Source: WTFY01 sp965205275 (GTDB lineage: Bacteria > Pseudomonadota > Gammaproteobacteria > UBA4575). From it: a stretch of 64,000 bases of DNA. Location: positions 1,798,001 through 1,862,000 of the forward strand of contig OZ242168.1 of NCBI GenBank assembly GCA_965205275.1, given 5' to 3'. The position numbers and the translations under genes are program-made. Positions 45,118-53,035 of this stretch are shown here, in pieces (position 1 is the stretch's first letter; every line of letters starts with the position of its first letter). Under the pieces are notes generated by a model. The model was not told where the DNA came from. It searched no databases and worked only from the letters and a program-made list of their open reading frames with translations.

Positions 45118-46023
45118 GAAGATATCCTCAATTTGTTATATATAAATCATTAAAACCAAGAAAAATACTCGAGTAATTTTCCTAAAACAGAGACCTCTCA
45201 TATCTGTAATGTAGCGACTTGCGCTTCCCTCCCTCTGCATGTTTCAGTCTCGATCCGGATGCAAGGTCAACAGTCCGTGCTGACTCTACACCACAGGCTA
45301 ATACAACAAACGTTGTATTAATGTCACACATTGCCTTGCAAAGCGCGCCAAGTCAAGCCATATATGCGGTAAATTTACAACAAATTCGTAAAAATTTCGG
45401 GAATCAGTTCAAAAAACCGCCGAAGCCCGAATCCCTCTCCTTTTTGCCTGCCCGGCACCACCCGGATGCCGGAGGCTGCGTTTTTCGTTCACGGGCGATG
45501 GGTGGAAGAAATTCCCGAAGGGGCAGGTGGCGGGACAAGGAGATGAGGCCTGGGGCAAAAGGTTCAAGTGCGGGGTACCGCTTGGCCCCTACGAGGTTGT
45601 GTTTGCCACGGACTCCATGTTCAGCCGCGGGTGTGACTGCTTCTAGCAACGTGGGATTGCCAGCAAGTTCGCTCGGGGCATAGACAACGACAGCCGTGCC
45701 CGCGAATGGATCCTTACCCCGCACAGCGTGTGTGACGGCAATGTCCGCGCAAATTCAATGCACTACGACGATTTCGACAGGCTTTAGCCGGATCCCCCTT
45801 GCACAGCGCGGTGGTGTCAACCCGGTGCATCTCGCCTCACATCACGAGGTAACTGCAGTCAATCGTTCTGCCTGTTGAGAGCCTGCCTGGACTGGGTGGC
45901 CTGCAGCCATCGCCGGTTACGCCCATGTTGTCAGGTGCAGTACAGGAATGCATGACGACAGGTTTCTGAGAATAAATGAGGTACTGAACCCGGATTGTTC
46001 CCCAGAATTTCGCAGGATAGATG
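45118..46023. other. Porin upstream region, no gene
   Basis: About 900 bp. The porin promoter must be here. A minus-strand open frame at 45404-45724 has the fragment GKDPFAGTAVVVYAPSELAG but no start context or family match, so it is not called. A palindromic site is listed separately. Confidence 0.35.
45299..45320. promoter_or_regulatory. 22-bp palindromic operator upstream of the porin
   Basis: Perfect inverted repeat TAATACAAC / GTTGTATTA around the 4-bp spacer AAAC, about 180 bp before the porin ATG. The size and symmetry suit a dimeric TetR- or LacI-type regulator; the regulator is not in this window as far as can be seen. Confidence 0.5.
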
Positions 46024-46476
46024 TTAAGGCTCACCTTTCGCCAGTGCAGCGACAGCCTCCGGTAGCGATAGCGCAATGCCCGAATATTGTCTGGACCGAT
46101 CTTCCCGGACCTTACGCTGAAAGCGACCGTCAGCGGTTACGAATTGCCAGTCACGCTCAATCGCCAGCGCTAGGTAGATGCAGTCATAGGCGGCATGATC
46201 CAGCTCGATTGCGAGACCGGTTGCCGAACCAAGCAGGTGCCGTGTTGGAAGTATCTCGATGTCCGCCTGCTCGAGTAGGCGTGCGCTGACCCGGGCTTCG
46301 TCTTCCGAGAGTTCCTCCCGTCGCACTTTTTTCCAGAGGATATTGGCGCATTCCGCGATAAACAGGTCTGGCGCAGACAGTTTGGCTTTGCCGAGAAGGG
46401 TGAGCGCGTCGGCCGTACCTTCCTCTTCCACAAGCCATTTGATCGCTATGCTGGCGTCAATGACAAAGCCGTTCAC
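46024..46476 (-). CDS. vapC: VapC-type PIN-domain toxin
   Basis: 150 residues. A PIN ribonuclease: FVIDASIAIKWLVEEEG gives the first Asp (residue 6), IAECANILWKKVRREEL gives the conserved Glu, HAAYDCIYLALAIERDW and QFVTADGRFQRKV give the Asp residues of the acidic site. Length is typical (about 130-150). It overlaps the upstream FitA-like antitoxin by 4 bp (ATGA), so the two are co-translated. Confidence 0.92.
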   Translation of the reverse strand: MNGFVIDASIAIKWLVEEEGTADALTLLGKAKLSAPDLFIAECANILWKKVRREELSEDEARVSARLLEQADIEILPTRHLLGSATGLAIELDHAAYDCIYLALAIERDWQFVTADGRFQRKVREDRSRQYSGIALSLPEAVAALAKGEP

Positions 46477-46709
46477 CGCTCCGCTCGCCCCTCACGCATG
46501 AGTTCTTCAGAGGGTGTGTGTTTACGCCCCTCGGTCAAGCGACGAAGTTTGGCTGCAAGTTCATCAAACGCGGGCTCGACTTCGGCGGAAAGCGCCTGGC
46601 GCAAAATCTCGCGATGTTCTGCCTCGGTCGAGCGTCCATGGCGAGCGGCACGCCGTTTCAGGCGGGTAATGAGGCTGTCTTCAAGATTTCGCACATGCAA
46701 ATTGCCGGA
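46473..46709 (-). CDS. vapB: FitA/VapB-like ribbon-helix-helix antitoxin
   Basis: 78 residues from an ATG at 46709 (GNLHVRNLEDSLITRLKRRA); the longer frame to 46751 would run through the operator. Ribbon-helix-helix domain with LHVRNLEDSLITRL (strand and helix) and AARHGRSTEAEHREILRQAL, the classical FitA pattern. The C-terminal tail (LAAKLRRLTEGRKHTPSEEL) wraps the PIN toxin. It should repress its own promoter. Confidence 0.88.
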   Translation of the reverse strand, partial: SGNLHVRNLEDSLITRLKRRAARHGRSTEAEHREILRQALSAEVEPAFDELAAKLRRLTEGRKHTPSEELMREGRAER

Positions 46710-46724
46710 CATGGGTCGCTCCAT

Positions 46725-46750
46725 TGAGATATCTGATCTCAATGATCTCA
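46725..46750. promoter_or_regulatory. Shared operator between two divergent toxin-antitoxin modules
   Basis: Inverted repeat TGAGAT (46725-46730) ATCTG ATCTCA (46736-46741), with an additional direct GATCTCA half-site at 46744-46750, squeezed between the vapB start on the minus strand and the antitoxin-like start on the plus strand. It probably binds the ribbon-helix-helix antitoxin and may control both modules. Confidence 0.55.
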
Positions 46751-46921
46751 TACGCTCATGTCTTTTCCAATTGTTTTCGAGGCGTCGCGGTCGCTGGAGC
46801 CGACGTATGCGCGGGTATTTTCGATGCGGTACGCTCGAAGCTGGCCGACCTTGGCATCACCGAGGACGATGTGGCCGATGCTGTCTTCTGGTCCAGGAGC
46901 GGGACCCGGCCTGCCGGGTGA
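46742..46921 (+). CDS. Small antitoxin-like protein upstream of a PIN toxin
   Basis: 59 residues from ATG at 46742. The C-terminal part IFDAVRSKLADLGITEDDV and ADAVFWSR resembles small antitoxin proteins found before COG1569-type PIN toxins. The stop overlaps the GTG start of the toxin (GTGA at 46918-46921). The N-terminal 20 residues are less convincing, and an alternative frame MSFPIVFEASRS at 46757 could point to an early frameshift. Confidence 0.55.
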   Translation: MISYAHVFSNCFRGVAVAGADVCAGIFDAVRSKLADLGITEDDVADAVFWSRSGTRPAG

Positions 46922-47343
46922 CTCCGCCGTGCCTTGTTTTCGACACCAATCTGCTGCTCCCGGCCCTTCTGTTCCATGCCGGATCGCTGGCGTGGCTTCG
47001 CCATGCCTGGCAATCGGGTACCCTCCGTCCGCTGGCCAGCCGCGACACTGTCGCAGAACTGATTCGTGCCCTGGCCTGCCCGAAGTTTGAACTGACAGGA
47101 GAGGGCCGTGAAGACCTGCTGGGCGACTACCTTCCCTGGTGCGAAACCATCACTGTGTCAAACCCGGCCGGGATTCCGGATGGTCGCGATCCGTTCGACC
47201 GCCCGTTCCTGGCGCTGGCACTCACTGGCGAAGCCGATGCCCTGGTCACAGGCGACAAGGATCTGCCGGTGCTGGCAAACACCTTTTCCGTACCGGTCCT
47301 GACGCCTGCCACGTTCCGGGAGAGGCTGGACCCGTCCAGATAA
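46918..47343 (+). CDS. PIN-domain protein, COG1569-like toxin
   Basis: 141 residues from a GTG overlapping the antitoxin stop. PIN motifs: PCLVFDTNLLLPALLFHAGS with the first Asp, RDTVAELIRALACPKFEL with the conserved Glu, and DRPFLALALTGEADALVTGD followed by KDLPVLANT with the last acidic residues. Length fits the COG1569 family. Predicted ribonuclease toxin. It is divergent from the VapBC pair. Confidence 0.8.
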   Translation: MTPPCLVFDTNLLLPALLFHAGSLAWLRHAWQSGTLRPLASRDTVAELIRALACPKFELTGEGREDLLGDYLPWCETITVSNPAGIPDGRDPFDRPFLALALTGEADALVTGDKDLPVLANTFSVPVLTPATFRERLDPSR

Positions 47344-47771
47344 AACAGCATGACCCGGGGGACTGATTCCGATCCTGGGCTAGCCTGACCGGATATAGAG
47401 GGTGATACGTCTGCCGATGTCCATCCGGAGTCCCGGAATCCTGCCCTGCGGGAAACCTGCCCGATACTTTCATTCTTTCAACAAATCCGTTGACATCAGA
47501 TTCGTTGAATCTCTACCTGCAGCAATTTTGTTGATCAGGAATTCCAAGGCTCGGCACACTGGCCTGCAAGATAATTCCAGCAAGGAGGTGGCTTTCCAAT
47601 CAAAAAGTCTAAGGATAGCTGTGATGATCTTGCCAGATTTTCAGAAAAGTTCAAAATTCTCTCTTGCATCTGGCGTCCACCAGAACTACAATTTGCTTAA
47701 CACAGCCGCCACGCCTCTTAACAATGCGCAACCTTGGTGGCTTTTTTTTGCCTGCGTTCCGAGGATCCTCA
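47344..47771. other. Region without a gene
   Basis: About 430 bp between the PIN toxin and the Abi_2 pseudogene; no ORF, repeat or terminator is strong enough to call. Confidence 0.35.
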
Positions 47772-48679
47772 GTGGTTGAAGTCTACACGAAACCTCCTCT
47801 CACATTTGAACAACAGCTACAACAGCTGAAAGATCGCGGTCTGGCTATTGATAATGATGATTTTGCCTTATCTCACCTCAAAACCATCAGTTACTACCGT
47901 CTGAGCGCCCTACTGGCACCCATTCCGCAAGATAGAACAGGATGGCGCTATTTCCGACCACTTTGAAGAAGGCGTACATTTCAACGATGTTATGAAGCTA
48001 TATGAGTTTGATCGTCGTTTGCGATTACTGGTGATGGATGCAATAGAACGTATTGAAGTGTATACACGTACTCTTTTTATTTATCAGATAGGACACAAGT
48101 ACGGTACATTTGGGCATACAGATGCTGCAAACTTTCATCCCAAGTTCGATCATGCCCCATGGTTGGCAAAACTTGAAGAAGAGATCGCTCGGTCCAAAGA
48201 TGTGTTTATTACTCACTACAAAAACAAATACGCCGGTTTTCCCACCCTGCCAATCTGGATGGTGACGGAAGTGATGTCCCTGGGTAGTTTATCCGTTGGT
48301 TACCGGGGGTTAAAACATGACGATAAGAAAGTCATATCAAATAGATTTGCACGCACTCATAGGTGTCTGGCGGGCTGGCTTCACACACTCACCTTATATT
48401 CGCAATGTCTGTTCACACCACGGTCGCTTGTGGAACAGGGAACTTGCCATACGCCCCGGCACGATACACTCTGCTTTTTGGAATCCACCCGCTACGCCTC
48501 GCAATGACAGAATATTTTATGTTCTCTTGATCCTTCGATATCTACTGCAGAAGGTACAGCGTAGCGATGAATGGAAAGAACAATGTAACGACCTGATTAA
48601 ACCCATTGCGGAAGACAGGAAATGGCGGGCAGCTATGGGAATACCAGAAAACTGGATGGAGCACCCAGTGTGGCAATAA
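47772..48679 (+). pseudogene. Abi_2 (AbiD/F-type) abortive-infection gene, frameshifted
   Basis: Start GTG at 47772 (VVEVYTKPPLTFEQQLQQLK, then DFALSHLKTISYYRLSALLA). Near 47930-47960 the frame changes, and the reading continues DHFEEGVHFNDVMKLYEFDR, LLVMDAIERIEVYTRTLFIY and PIWMVTEVMSLGSLS. A second shift near 48350 leads into YIRNVCSHHGRLWNRELAIR and the C-terminal WRAAMGIPENWMEHPVWQ. All parts of an Abi_2 domain are present, including the RNxxxHxxRLWN motif, but two frameshifts make it inactive unless they are sequencing errors. Confidence 0.8.
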
Positions 48680-48968
48680 TGGAATTAAATATTCAAGATG
48701 CTGGCTCATTATACGCTCACACACCAAGTGTTTGATGCCATGTTTGAAAGTATGTGGTCTTCGCGCCTGTACTACTGTGTACCTAGCCCAAGAGAAAGAT
48801 CAAGGGCAGACATTCTACAGTTAAAAGGATAGACCAGTAGGTATCAAAAATTTCCAGCAACGCGGTCCCGATTCTTTCATCTGCGCCCCCAATCAATCAG
48901 CGTGGTGGCCAGGGCCGGTGATCTTTCCCCTGGGGGGTAGCCACTGTGGGAGAGACAGATTCATCCTG
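48680..48968. other. Region without a gene before the IS3 scrap
   Basis: About 290 bp; no gene recognised. The left boundary of the ICE-like backbone is probably somewhere between here and 49258, but no direct repeat or tRNA end was found. Confidence 0.3.
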
Positions 48969-49187
48969 TCAGGCTGCCCTGGTTTCGAACACAGCGGGTG
49001 TTTGATAGCCTAATGAGCTGTGTGGTCGTTCGTGGTTGTAGTGTTGTTGCCAGTGCTGGTTTAAGCGCCCGTCCCGCAGTCGTGCATTGAAGCTTTCGAC
49101 GAATGCGTTTTGTGTGGGTTTGCCAAGCTGGATGAAGGAAAGGTGTTCGATCGATGCCAGCGGTGTCTTTCCCGTACGCTCAGGCAC
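48969..49187 (-). pseudogene. IS3-family OrfB scrap with internal deletion
   Basis: Reads LGKPTQNAFVESFNARLRDG RLNQHW as the third catalytic motif, then jumps straight to QQHYNHERPHSSLGYQTPAV, the C-terminal motif of IS3 OrfB; about 20 codons between them are deleted. The upstream part is missing. No inverted repeats. Confidence 0.75.
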
Positions 49188-49258
49188 ACCGGGTACCTGC
49201 CTGCGTTGCCGGGCAGGGAATGGAGGGCGCGGTTCCCGGGTTCGCCCGTATCTTGCGG

Positions 49259-49939
49259 TTATACCTTCTCGCCCTTGAACACCACGACCCCGCAGATGGT
49301 GGCGGCCACATTGATTTCGATAATCTGTTCGGGCCAGTCCGGGTTCAGCGCCCTCAGGTACTGCCGCTCGCCCTCAATGACCAGTTGCTTGAACGTGGTC
49401 TCATGCGAGCCGTCCAGGCGCACCACCACGTATTTGCCGTGCACCGCGGCCACCTCCGGGTCGACAAAGATCAAATCGCCGTCATGGAACCTCGGTTCCA
49501 TGCTGATGCCGCATACATGCAGCACGAAGGTCCGGTGGCTGCAGCGCACCGGACAGGGCAGCAGTTCGGCTTCGTACTCCGGTACGTAGCTTCTGGAGAC
49601 CTCGGTCCATTCCCCGGCCTGCACCCAGGAGATCAGCGGGCACAGGCTGCGGATATCCGCCTCGCCATACGGGGCGCATTCCGGGTCGGGAGGGGGCGCT
49701 TCCGGTTCGTGGGATTCATCCATCCAGCCCTCGGGTTTTCGCATGCCGCGTTCCAGCCTTTCGGCCAGTTCATCGCCGACCCGTCTGCGGGCGCCGGTCG
49801 GCGTGCGGATCTGGTGGCGGACCTGGCTGAGGTAGGAGTTGTTGGTGCCGGCGATGCGGGCGAGTTCAATCAGCGACCCGGCCTCAATGACCAGGAGCTC
49901 GAGGTTTTGCAGGCGGATCGGTTCCAGTTTGCGGGTCAT
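49259..49939 (-). CDS. S24-type phage/ICE repressor
   Basis: 226 residues from ATG at 49939 (MTRKLEPIRLQNLELLVIEA); the longer frame to 49957 adds six unlikely residues. Residues about 15-75 form a helix-turn-helix (LIELARIAGTNNSYLSQVRH). Residues about 105-226 are a LexA/cI-like peptidase: a possible Ala-Gly cleavage site in WVQAGEW, catalytic Ser in CGISMEPRFHDGDLIFVD and Lys in GKYVVVRLDG. It is expected to repress ICE genes and to self-cleave after DNA damage with RecA. It faces the ParB-like gene; the 100-bp AT-rich gap between them should hold both promoters. Confidence 0.88.
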   Translation of the reverse strand: MTRKLEPIRLQNLELLVIEAGSLIELARIAGTNNSYLSQVRHQIRTPTGARRRVGDELAERLERGMRKPEGWMDESHEPEAPPPDPECAPYGEADIRSLCPLISWVQAGEWTEVSRSYVPEYEAELLPCPVRCSHRTFVLHVCGISMEPRFHDGDLIFVDPEVAAVHGKYVVVRLDGSHETTFKQLVIEGERQYLRALNPDWPEQIIEINVAATICGVVVFKGEKV

Positions 49940-50042
49940 GCGGGGAGTGTAGCACATTCAATTACCGCCGTGATAAGAATTAAAGCATAAATAATAAAAG
50001 TTTCCGGTTGCATGAACATTATCATAATGATAATTTAAGGAT

Positions 50043-50126
50043 ATGAACTTCAACCCGCCGATCGTTGTCCCCGGCATCCGAAGGCCCCCGGTGGGGTCAA
50101 AAGGCTGCCCGCAGGGCACCTACTGA
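50043..50126 (+). CDS. Short leader ORF before the ParB-like gene
   Basis: 27 codons (MNFNPPIVVPGIRRPPVGSK, then GCPQGTY) with a good ribosome site AAGGA just before the ATG. The TGA is followed after one base by the ATG of the ParB-like gene at 50128, which has no convincing site of its own. It probably serves to couple translation; it could also be the last trace of a degraded upstream ICE gene. Confidence 0.45.
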   Translation: MNFNPPIVVPGIRRPPVGSKGCPQGTY

Positions 50127-50127
50127 A

Positions 50128-51693
50128 ATGGCCCAGCCTGCCACGGATCCGGCACCGCAACATTCCGCATCCCGGCCTTGTGAGACGAACCCGGCCGGTG
50201 TGCCGACCCCCGTACAGGTGGAGGTCACGTGCATCAAGGTCTACGAACGCAATCCACGGCGGGGCGAGAATCCGGAATACGACCGTATCAAGGCCTCAAT
50301 CCGTGACCACGGGCTGGACCAGCCCCTGGTCATCACCTGCCGGCCCGGTGAGACGGAGTATGTGGTGCATACCGGGGGCAACACCCGTCTGCGGATCCTG
50401 AAGCAGCTCTACGAGGAGACCGGTGAAGCCCGGTTTTACCGGATTCAATGCCTGCTGAGACCCTGGACCCGCGAGTCCGATGTCTTGCTCGCGCACCTGA
50501 GGGAGAATGAGCTGCGCGGCCGGCTCATCTTTATCGACAAGGCCCGGGCGGTCATCGAGGCCAGGGCCCTGCTCGGCGAGGAACTGGGTATCCGGGTAAC
50601 GCAACGAAGGCTTGAGGCCGAGTTGCGCCAGGCCGGGTACAGTATCAGCCACAGCCGGATCTCACAGATGGAGTATGCCGTGGGCAGCCTGCTGCCCCGG
50701 ATTCCCGAAGCCCTGGAGGCCGGTCTCGGCAAGCTTCAGGTGGAACGGATACGGACCCTGGAACGGGCTGCCGGAAATCTCTGGAAGCGGTATTGCCCCG
50801 AATACGAGGGCACGTTCGACATGGTATTCACCGCCCTGTGCCGGCGCTACGACGGGCCGGACTGGGATACCCGTATATTGCAGGCGGCCCTTGAGACCGA
50901 GATTGCACAGGAGGCGGAACGCAGCATCCATGCCATGCGCACCGCACTTGACGCCGAGCTTGAGGGGCGGGAAGTGACGTTCCCTGAACCCGAGCCCGAA
51001 CCGTCCCCCGAACCTCCCGCAGGTGCCAGACGTGACCCCGGGCCCGGCGCTGCGGACTTCCCCTTGCACCCGGATACCGGGACCGTGCGTGCGGGGCCAG
51101 GCCTGCCCCGTCCGATCCGGCCTGTCTTGCCCGGATCGCCCGTCCCGCCCCGGGACCTTTCGTATGACCCGGTGGACGCGGGGAGTCCGGTGGATCGGGT
51201 GGTCGCCATGGACCTGCCTGCCCCCGACCTGAAGACCCTGCGCAGTCAGGCCTGGGGCCTTGCGGCACGCCTGGCCCGGCGCAACGGGATCGGTGATCTC
51301 GTCCTGCCGCTGCCGGATACGGGGCTGGGTTTTGGGTTGTGCGATGTGCCGGATCCGGGTCCGGGCGAATTCCCGGGGGATGGCTATCCGGGCCAGGTCT
51401 GCACGCTCTGGTGGCAGCTTGCGGCCTGCTCGGAAATGACGGTGGCATCCCCCGCATCGGTTGCCCCGGCCCTGCCGCTCGACTGCGCACTGCGAAAGGC
51501 CCTTGAAGACCAGGATGCCGCCTCGCTTCTCGAGCGTGTGTCCCTGCCCGATCCCGGACACACCGGGTACCTTCTGTGGCGATCGCTGCATGAGCAGGAC
51601 TGGAATGACCTGATCCGTCTCATGGACACCTACCGGAAAATCCATCACCTGGCCGCCGAGACCGGTGATGCGCTCTGGGGTGAGGCGTCATGA
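50128..51693 (+). CDS. ParB-family ICE protein (TIGR03764-like)
   Basis: 521 residues from the ATG at 50128; a TTG at 50065 in the same frame is less likely because a leader ORF ends directly before 50128. The N-terminal ParB nuclease-like domain has RIKASIRDHGLDQPLVITCR, YVVHTGGNTRLRILKQLYEE and AHLRENELRGRLIFIDKARA. A helix-turn-helix QAGYSISHSRISQMEYAVG follows. The C-terminal half is low-complexity, Pro- and Glu-rich (EPEPEPSPEPPAG). The class is characteristic of SPI-7/PFGI-1 ICEs, where it stabilises the excised element. The end overlaps the DUF2857 gene by 4 bp. Confidence 0.9.
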   Translation: MAQPATDPAPQHSASRPCETNPAGVPTPVQVEVTCIKVYERNPRRGENPEYDRIKASIRDHGLDQPLVITCRPGETEYVVHTGGNTRLRILKQLYEETGEARFYRIQCLLRPWTRESDVLLAHLRENELRGRLIFIDKARAVIEARALLGEELGIRVTQRRLEAELRQAGYSISHSRISQMEYAVGSLLPRIPEALEAGLGKLQVERIRTLERAAGNLWKRYCPEYEGTFDMVFTALCRRYDGPDWDTRILQAALETEIAQEAERSIHAMRTALDAELEGREVTFPEPEPEPSPEPPAGARRDPGPGAADFPLHPDTGTVRAGPGLPRPIRPVLPGSPVPPRDLSYDPVDAGSPVDRVVAMDLPAPDLKTLRSQAWGLAARLARRNGIGDLVLPLPDTGLGFGLCDVPDPGPGEFPGDGYPGQVCTLWWQLAACSEMTVASPASVAPALPLDCALRKALEDQDAASLLERVSLPDPGHTGYLLWRSLHEQDWNDLIRLMDTYRKIHHLAAETGDALWGEAS

Positions 51694-52277
51694 AGGGGAC
51701 CAAGGAGGCCGATCTGGTGAGTGCCGTACTCATGTACGCCACCCGCTGTCTTGCAGAAGGCGACCTCGTGGCCTTGCGGAACATGAAGTTCGGGGCCCGG
51801 GAGATCGAGGCCCTGCGCGAAATGAGTGTCTCGGATTTCTACCGGATCGAGTCGCTGCGCGCGCACTGCCTCAAGATTGTGCTGAACCGGCAGGTGTACT
51901 GGCCGATGATGGATTATCTGCGCACGCAAAGGGAGTCCGAGGAGACGCTACGGTCCCTGGTGGCTGCAGACGCCCCTCGGGAGATGCTGCATACCCTTTT
52001 TGGTCTGGGGGGACGCGGCTACAGCCGGTTGCGCCGGACCCTGTCAATCAAGCCGACCGTCGGTCGACCTGCGGAGCCGGATGAAGCGAGTTCGCACCGC
52101 TTGTGGTGTGTCTGGTCGAAGCGGGTGGATCAGGATGAACCGGGGTTGCTCAGTCCCGGGGCGTACCTGGAGATTCACAAGGAGACCGGCCTGTCGATGC
52201 GTGCCATCTGGAGCCTCACCCAACGCTGGGCCCAGTATGGAAAGCTGACCGGTAACCCTGACCAGAAGGTCGCCTAG
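51690..52277 (+). CDS. DUF2857 ICE protein
   Basis: 195 residues. Typical DUF2857: ADLVSAVLMYATRCLAEGDL, EALREMSVSDFYRIESLRA and LHTLFGLGGRGYSRLRRTLS. Function unknown but almost always beside the ICE ParB. ATGA overlap with the preceding gene. It probably acts in transcription control of the element. Confidence 0.85.
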   Translation: MKGTKEADLVSAVLMYATRCLAEGDLVALRNMKFGAREIEALREMSVSDFYRIESLRAHCLKIVLNRQVYWPMMDYLRTQRESEETLRSLVAADAPREMLHTLFGLGGRGYSRLRRTLSIKPTVGRPAEPDEASSHRLWCVWSKRVDQDEPGLLSPGAYLEIHKETGLSMRAIWSLTQRWAQYGKLTGNPDQKVA

Positions 52278-52414
52278 GCAGGGGACGACCCCTGCGCAAG
52301 CGTAAATCGGAAACCAATGGCCTGAAGGGGGTTGAGCAAGTCGGGACCAGACCGCTTAACTTGACAATCCCTCCAAACCGGATCCTTGAATTCTTGCAAA
52401 GAAAGGGACCCGGT

Positions 52415-52738
52415 TCATTCGGGGTGTTTCATGCAAGACGATCTCTTGTATGCAGCCATACCGGTGATCTTCTCAAGCGTGATCCCAATCGCTTTCCTGG
52501 TATTTTCCAAATCGTGGTCATCCTGCAGCCCCATCCAGAATTTCTCGCTGTTTCCGAAGTAGCGTGAAAGCCGTAAGGCGGTATCCGCCGTAATGGAACG
52601 CTTGCCAAGAACAATCTCATTGATGCGACGAGGCGGCACAGCGATGGCGTTCGCGAGCCTGTTTTGACGGATGCCCATGGGCTCAAGAAAGTCATTCAAC
52701 AGGACGTCACCGGGATGAATGTTTTTAAGGTTGGCCAT
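52415..52738 (-). CDS. higA: HigA-type antitoxin
   Basis: 107 residues. VapI/HigA helix-turn-helix: IHPGDVLLNDFLEPMGIRQN followed by RLANAIAVPPRRINEIVLGK, and TADTALRLSRYFGNSEKFWM, which is the family signature. A cargo gene placed between ICE backbone genes and read against them. The cognate toxin gene upstream is reduced to its tail, so it is a lone antitoxin. Confidence 0.9.
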   Translation of the reverse strand: MANLKNIHPGDVLLNDFLEPMGIRQNRLANAIAVPPRRINEIVLGKRSITADTALRLSRYFGNSEKFWMGLQDDHDLENTRKAIGITLEKITGMAAYKRSSCMKHPE

Positions 52739-52754
52739 TTCAGTTTCCTTTAGT

Positions 52755-52820
52755 GATTATCCACGATTTCGACTTGGTATGCCTCGCCTTGTCGCCAGAC
52801 AAAAAAGCCCTGCCACCGGA
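52755..52820 (-). pseudogene. higB: HigB toxin, C-terminal remnant
   Basis: The minus strand just before higA reads RWQGFFVWRQGEAYQVEIVD NH and stop, which matches the C-terminus of HigB toxins (usual ending VEIVDYH). The first about 70 codons are missing: directly upstream begins the large inverted repeat at 52816-52918. Confidence 0.7.
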
Positions 52821-52918
52821 AAACAACAGGTTAAATCCGGGTCTTCAAGTCAATCGTATGGTTCCCAGGGAACCATACGATTGACTTCAGGGTTGACGCC
52901 CAACCTGTTGTTTTCCGG
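52816..52918. repeat. 103-bp inverted repeat at the higB break
   Basis: Outer arms of 17 bp (52816-52832 and 52902-52918; CCGGAAAACAACAGGTT) and inner arms of 20 bp (52847-52866 and 52868-52887; AAGTCAATCGTATGGTTCCC) are perfectly complementary. They are separated by 14-bp unpaired segments on each side and a 1-bp centre. It could extrude as a large cruciform or fold as a long RNA hairpin. Confidence 0.9.
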
Positions 52919-53035
52919 TAACGCGGATTGAGCGTCCCGAACCGCGACGCCCTGCGTGCGGTTTTCCGCTTGTCGATCCGGCCCCGTCATGGATTCATAG
53001 CGTGCCATATCTTCTGAACAAGGAACGAGTCGCCC

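Noticed and set aside
45404..45724. 106-codon minus-strand ORF upstream of the porin
   Set aside because: A short stretch looks protein-like, but there is no start context and no recognisable family.
49000..50000. Search for an ICE attachment site or tRNA 3' end near the left border
   Set aside because: No tRNA-like sequence or matching direct repeat was found; the border cannot be placed from this window.
50662..51648. 328-codon minus-strand open frame
   Set aside because: Antisense to the ParB-like gene in GC-rich DNA, where long shadow frames are expected.
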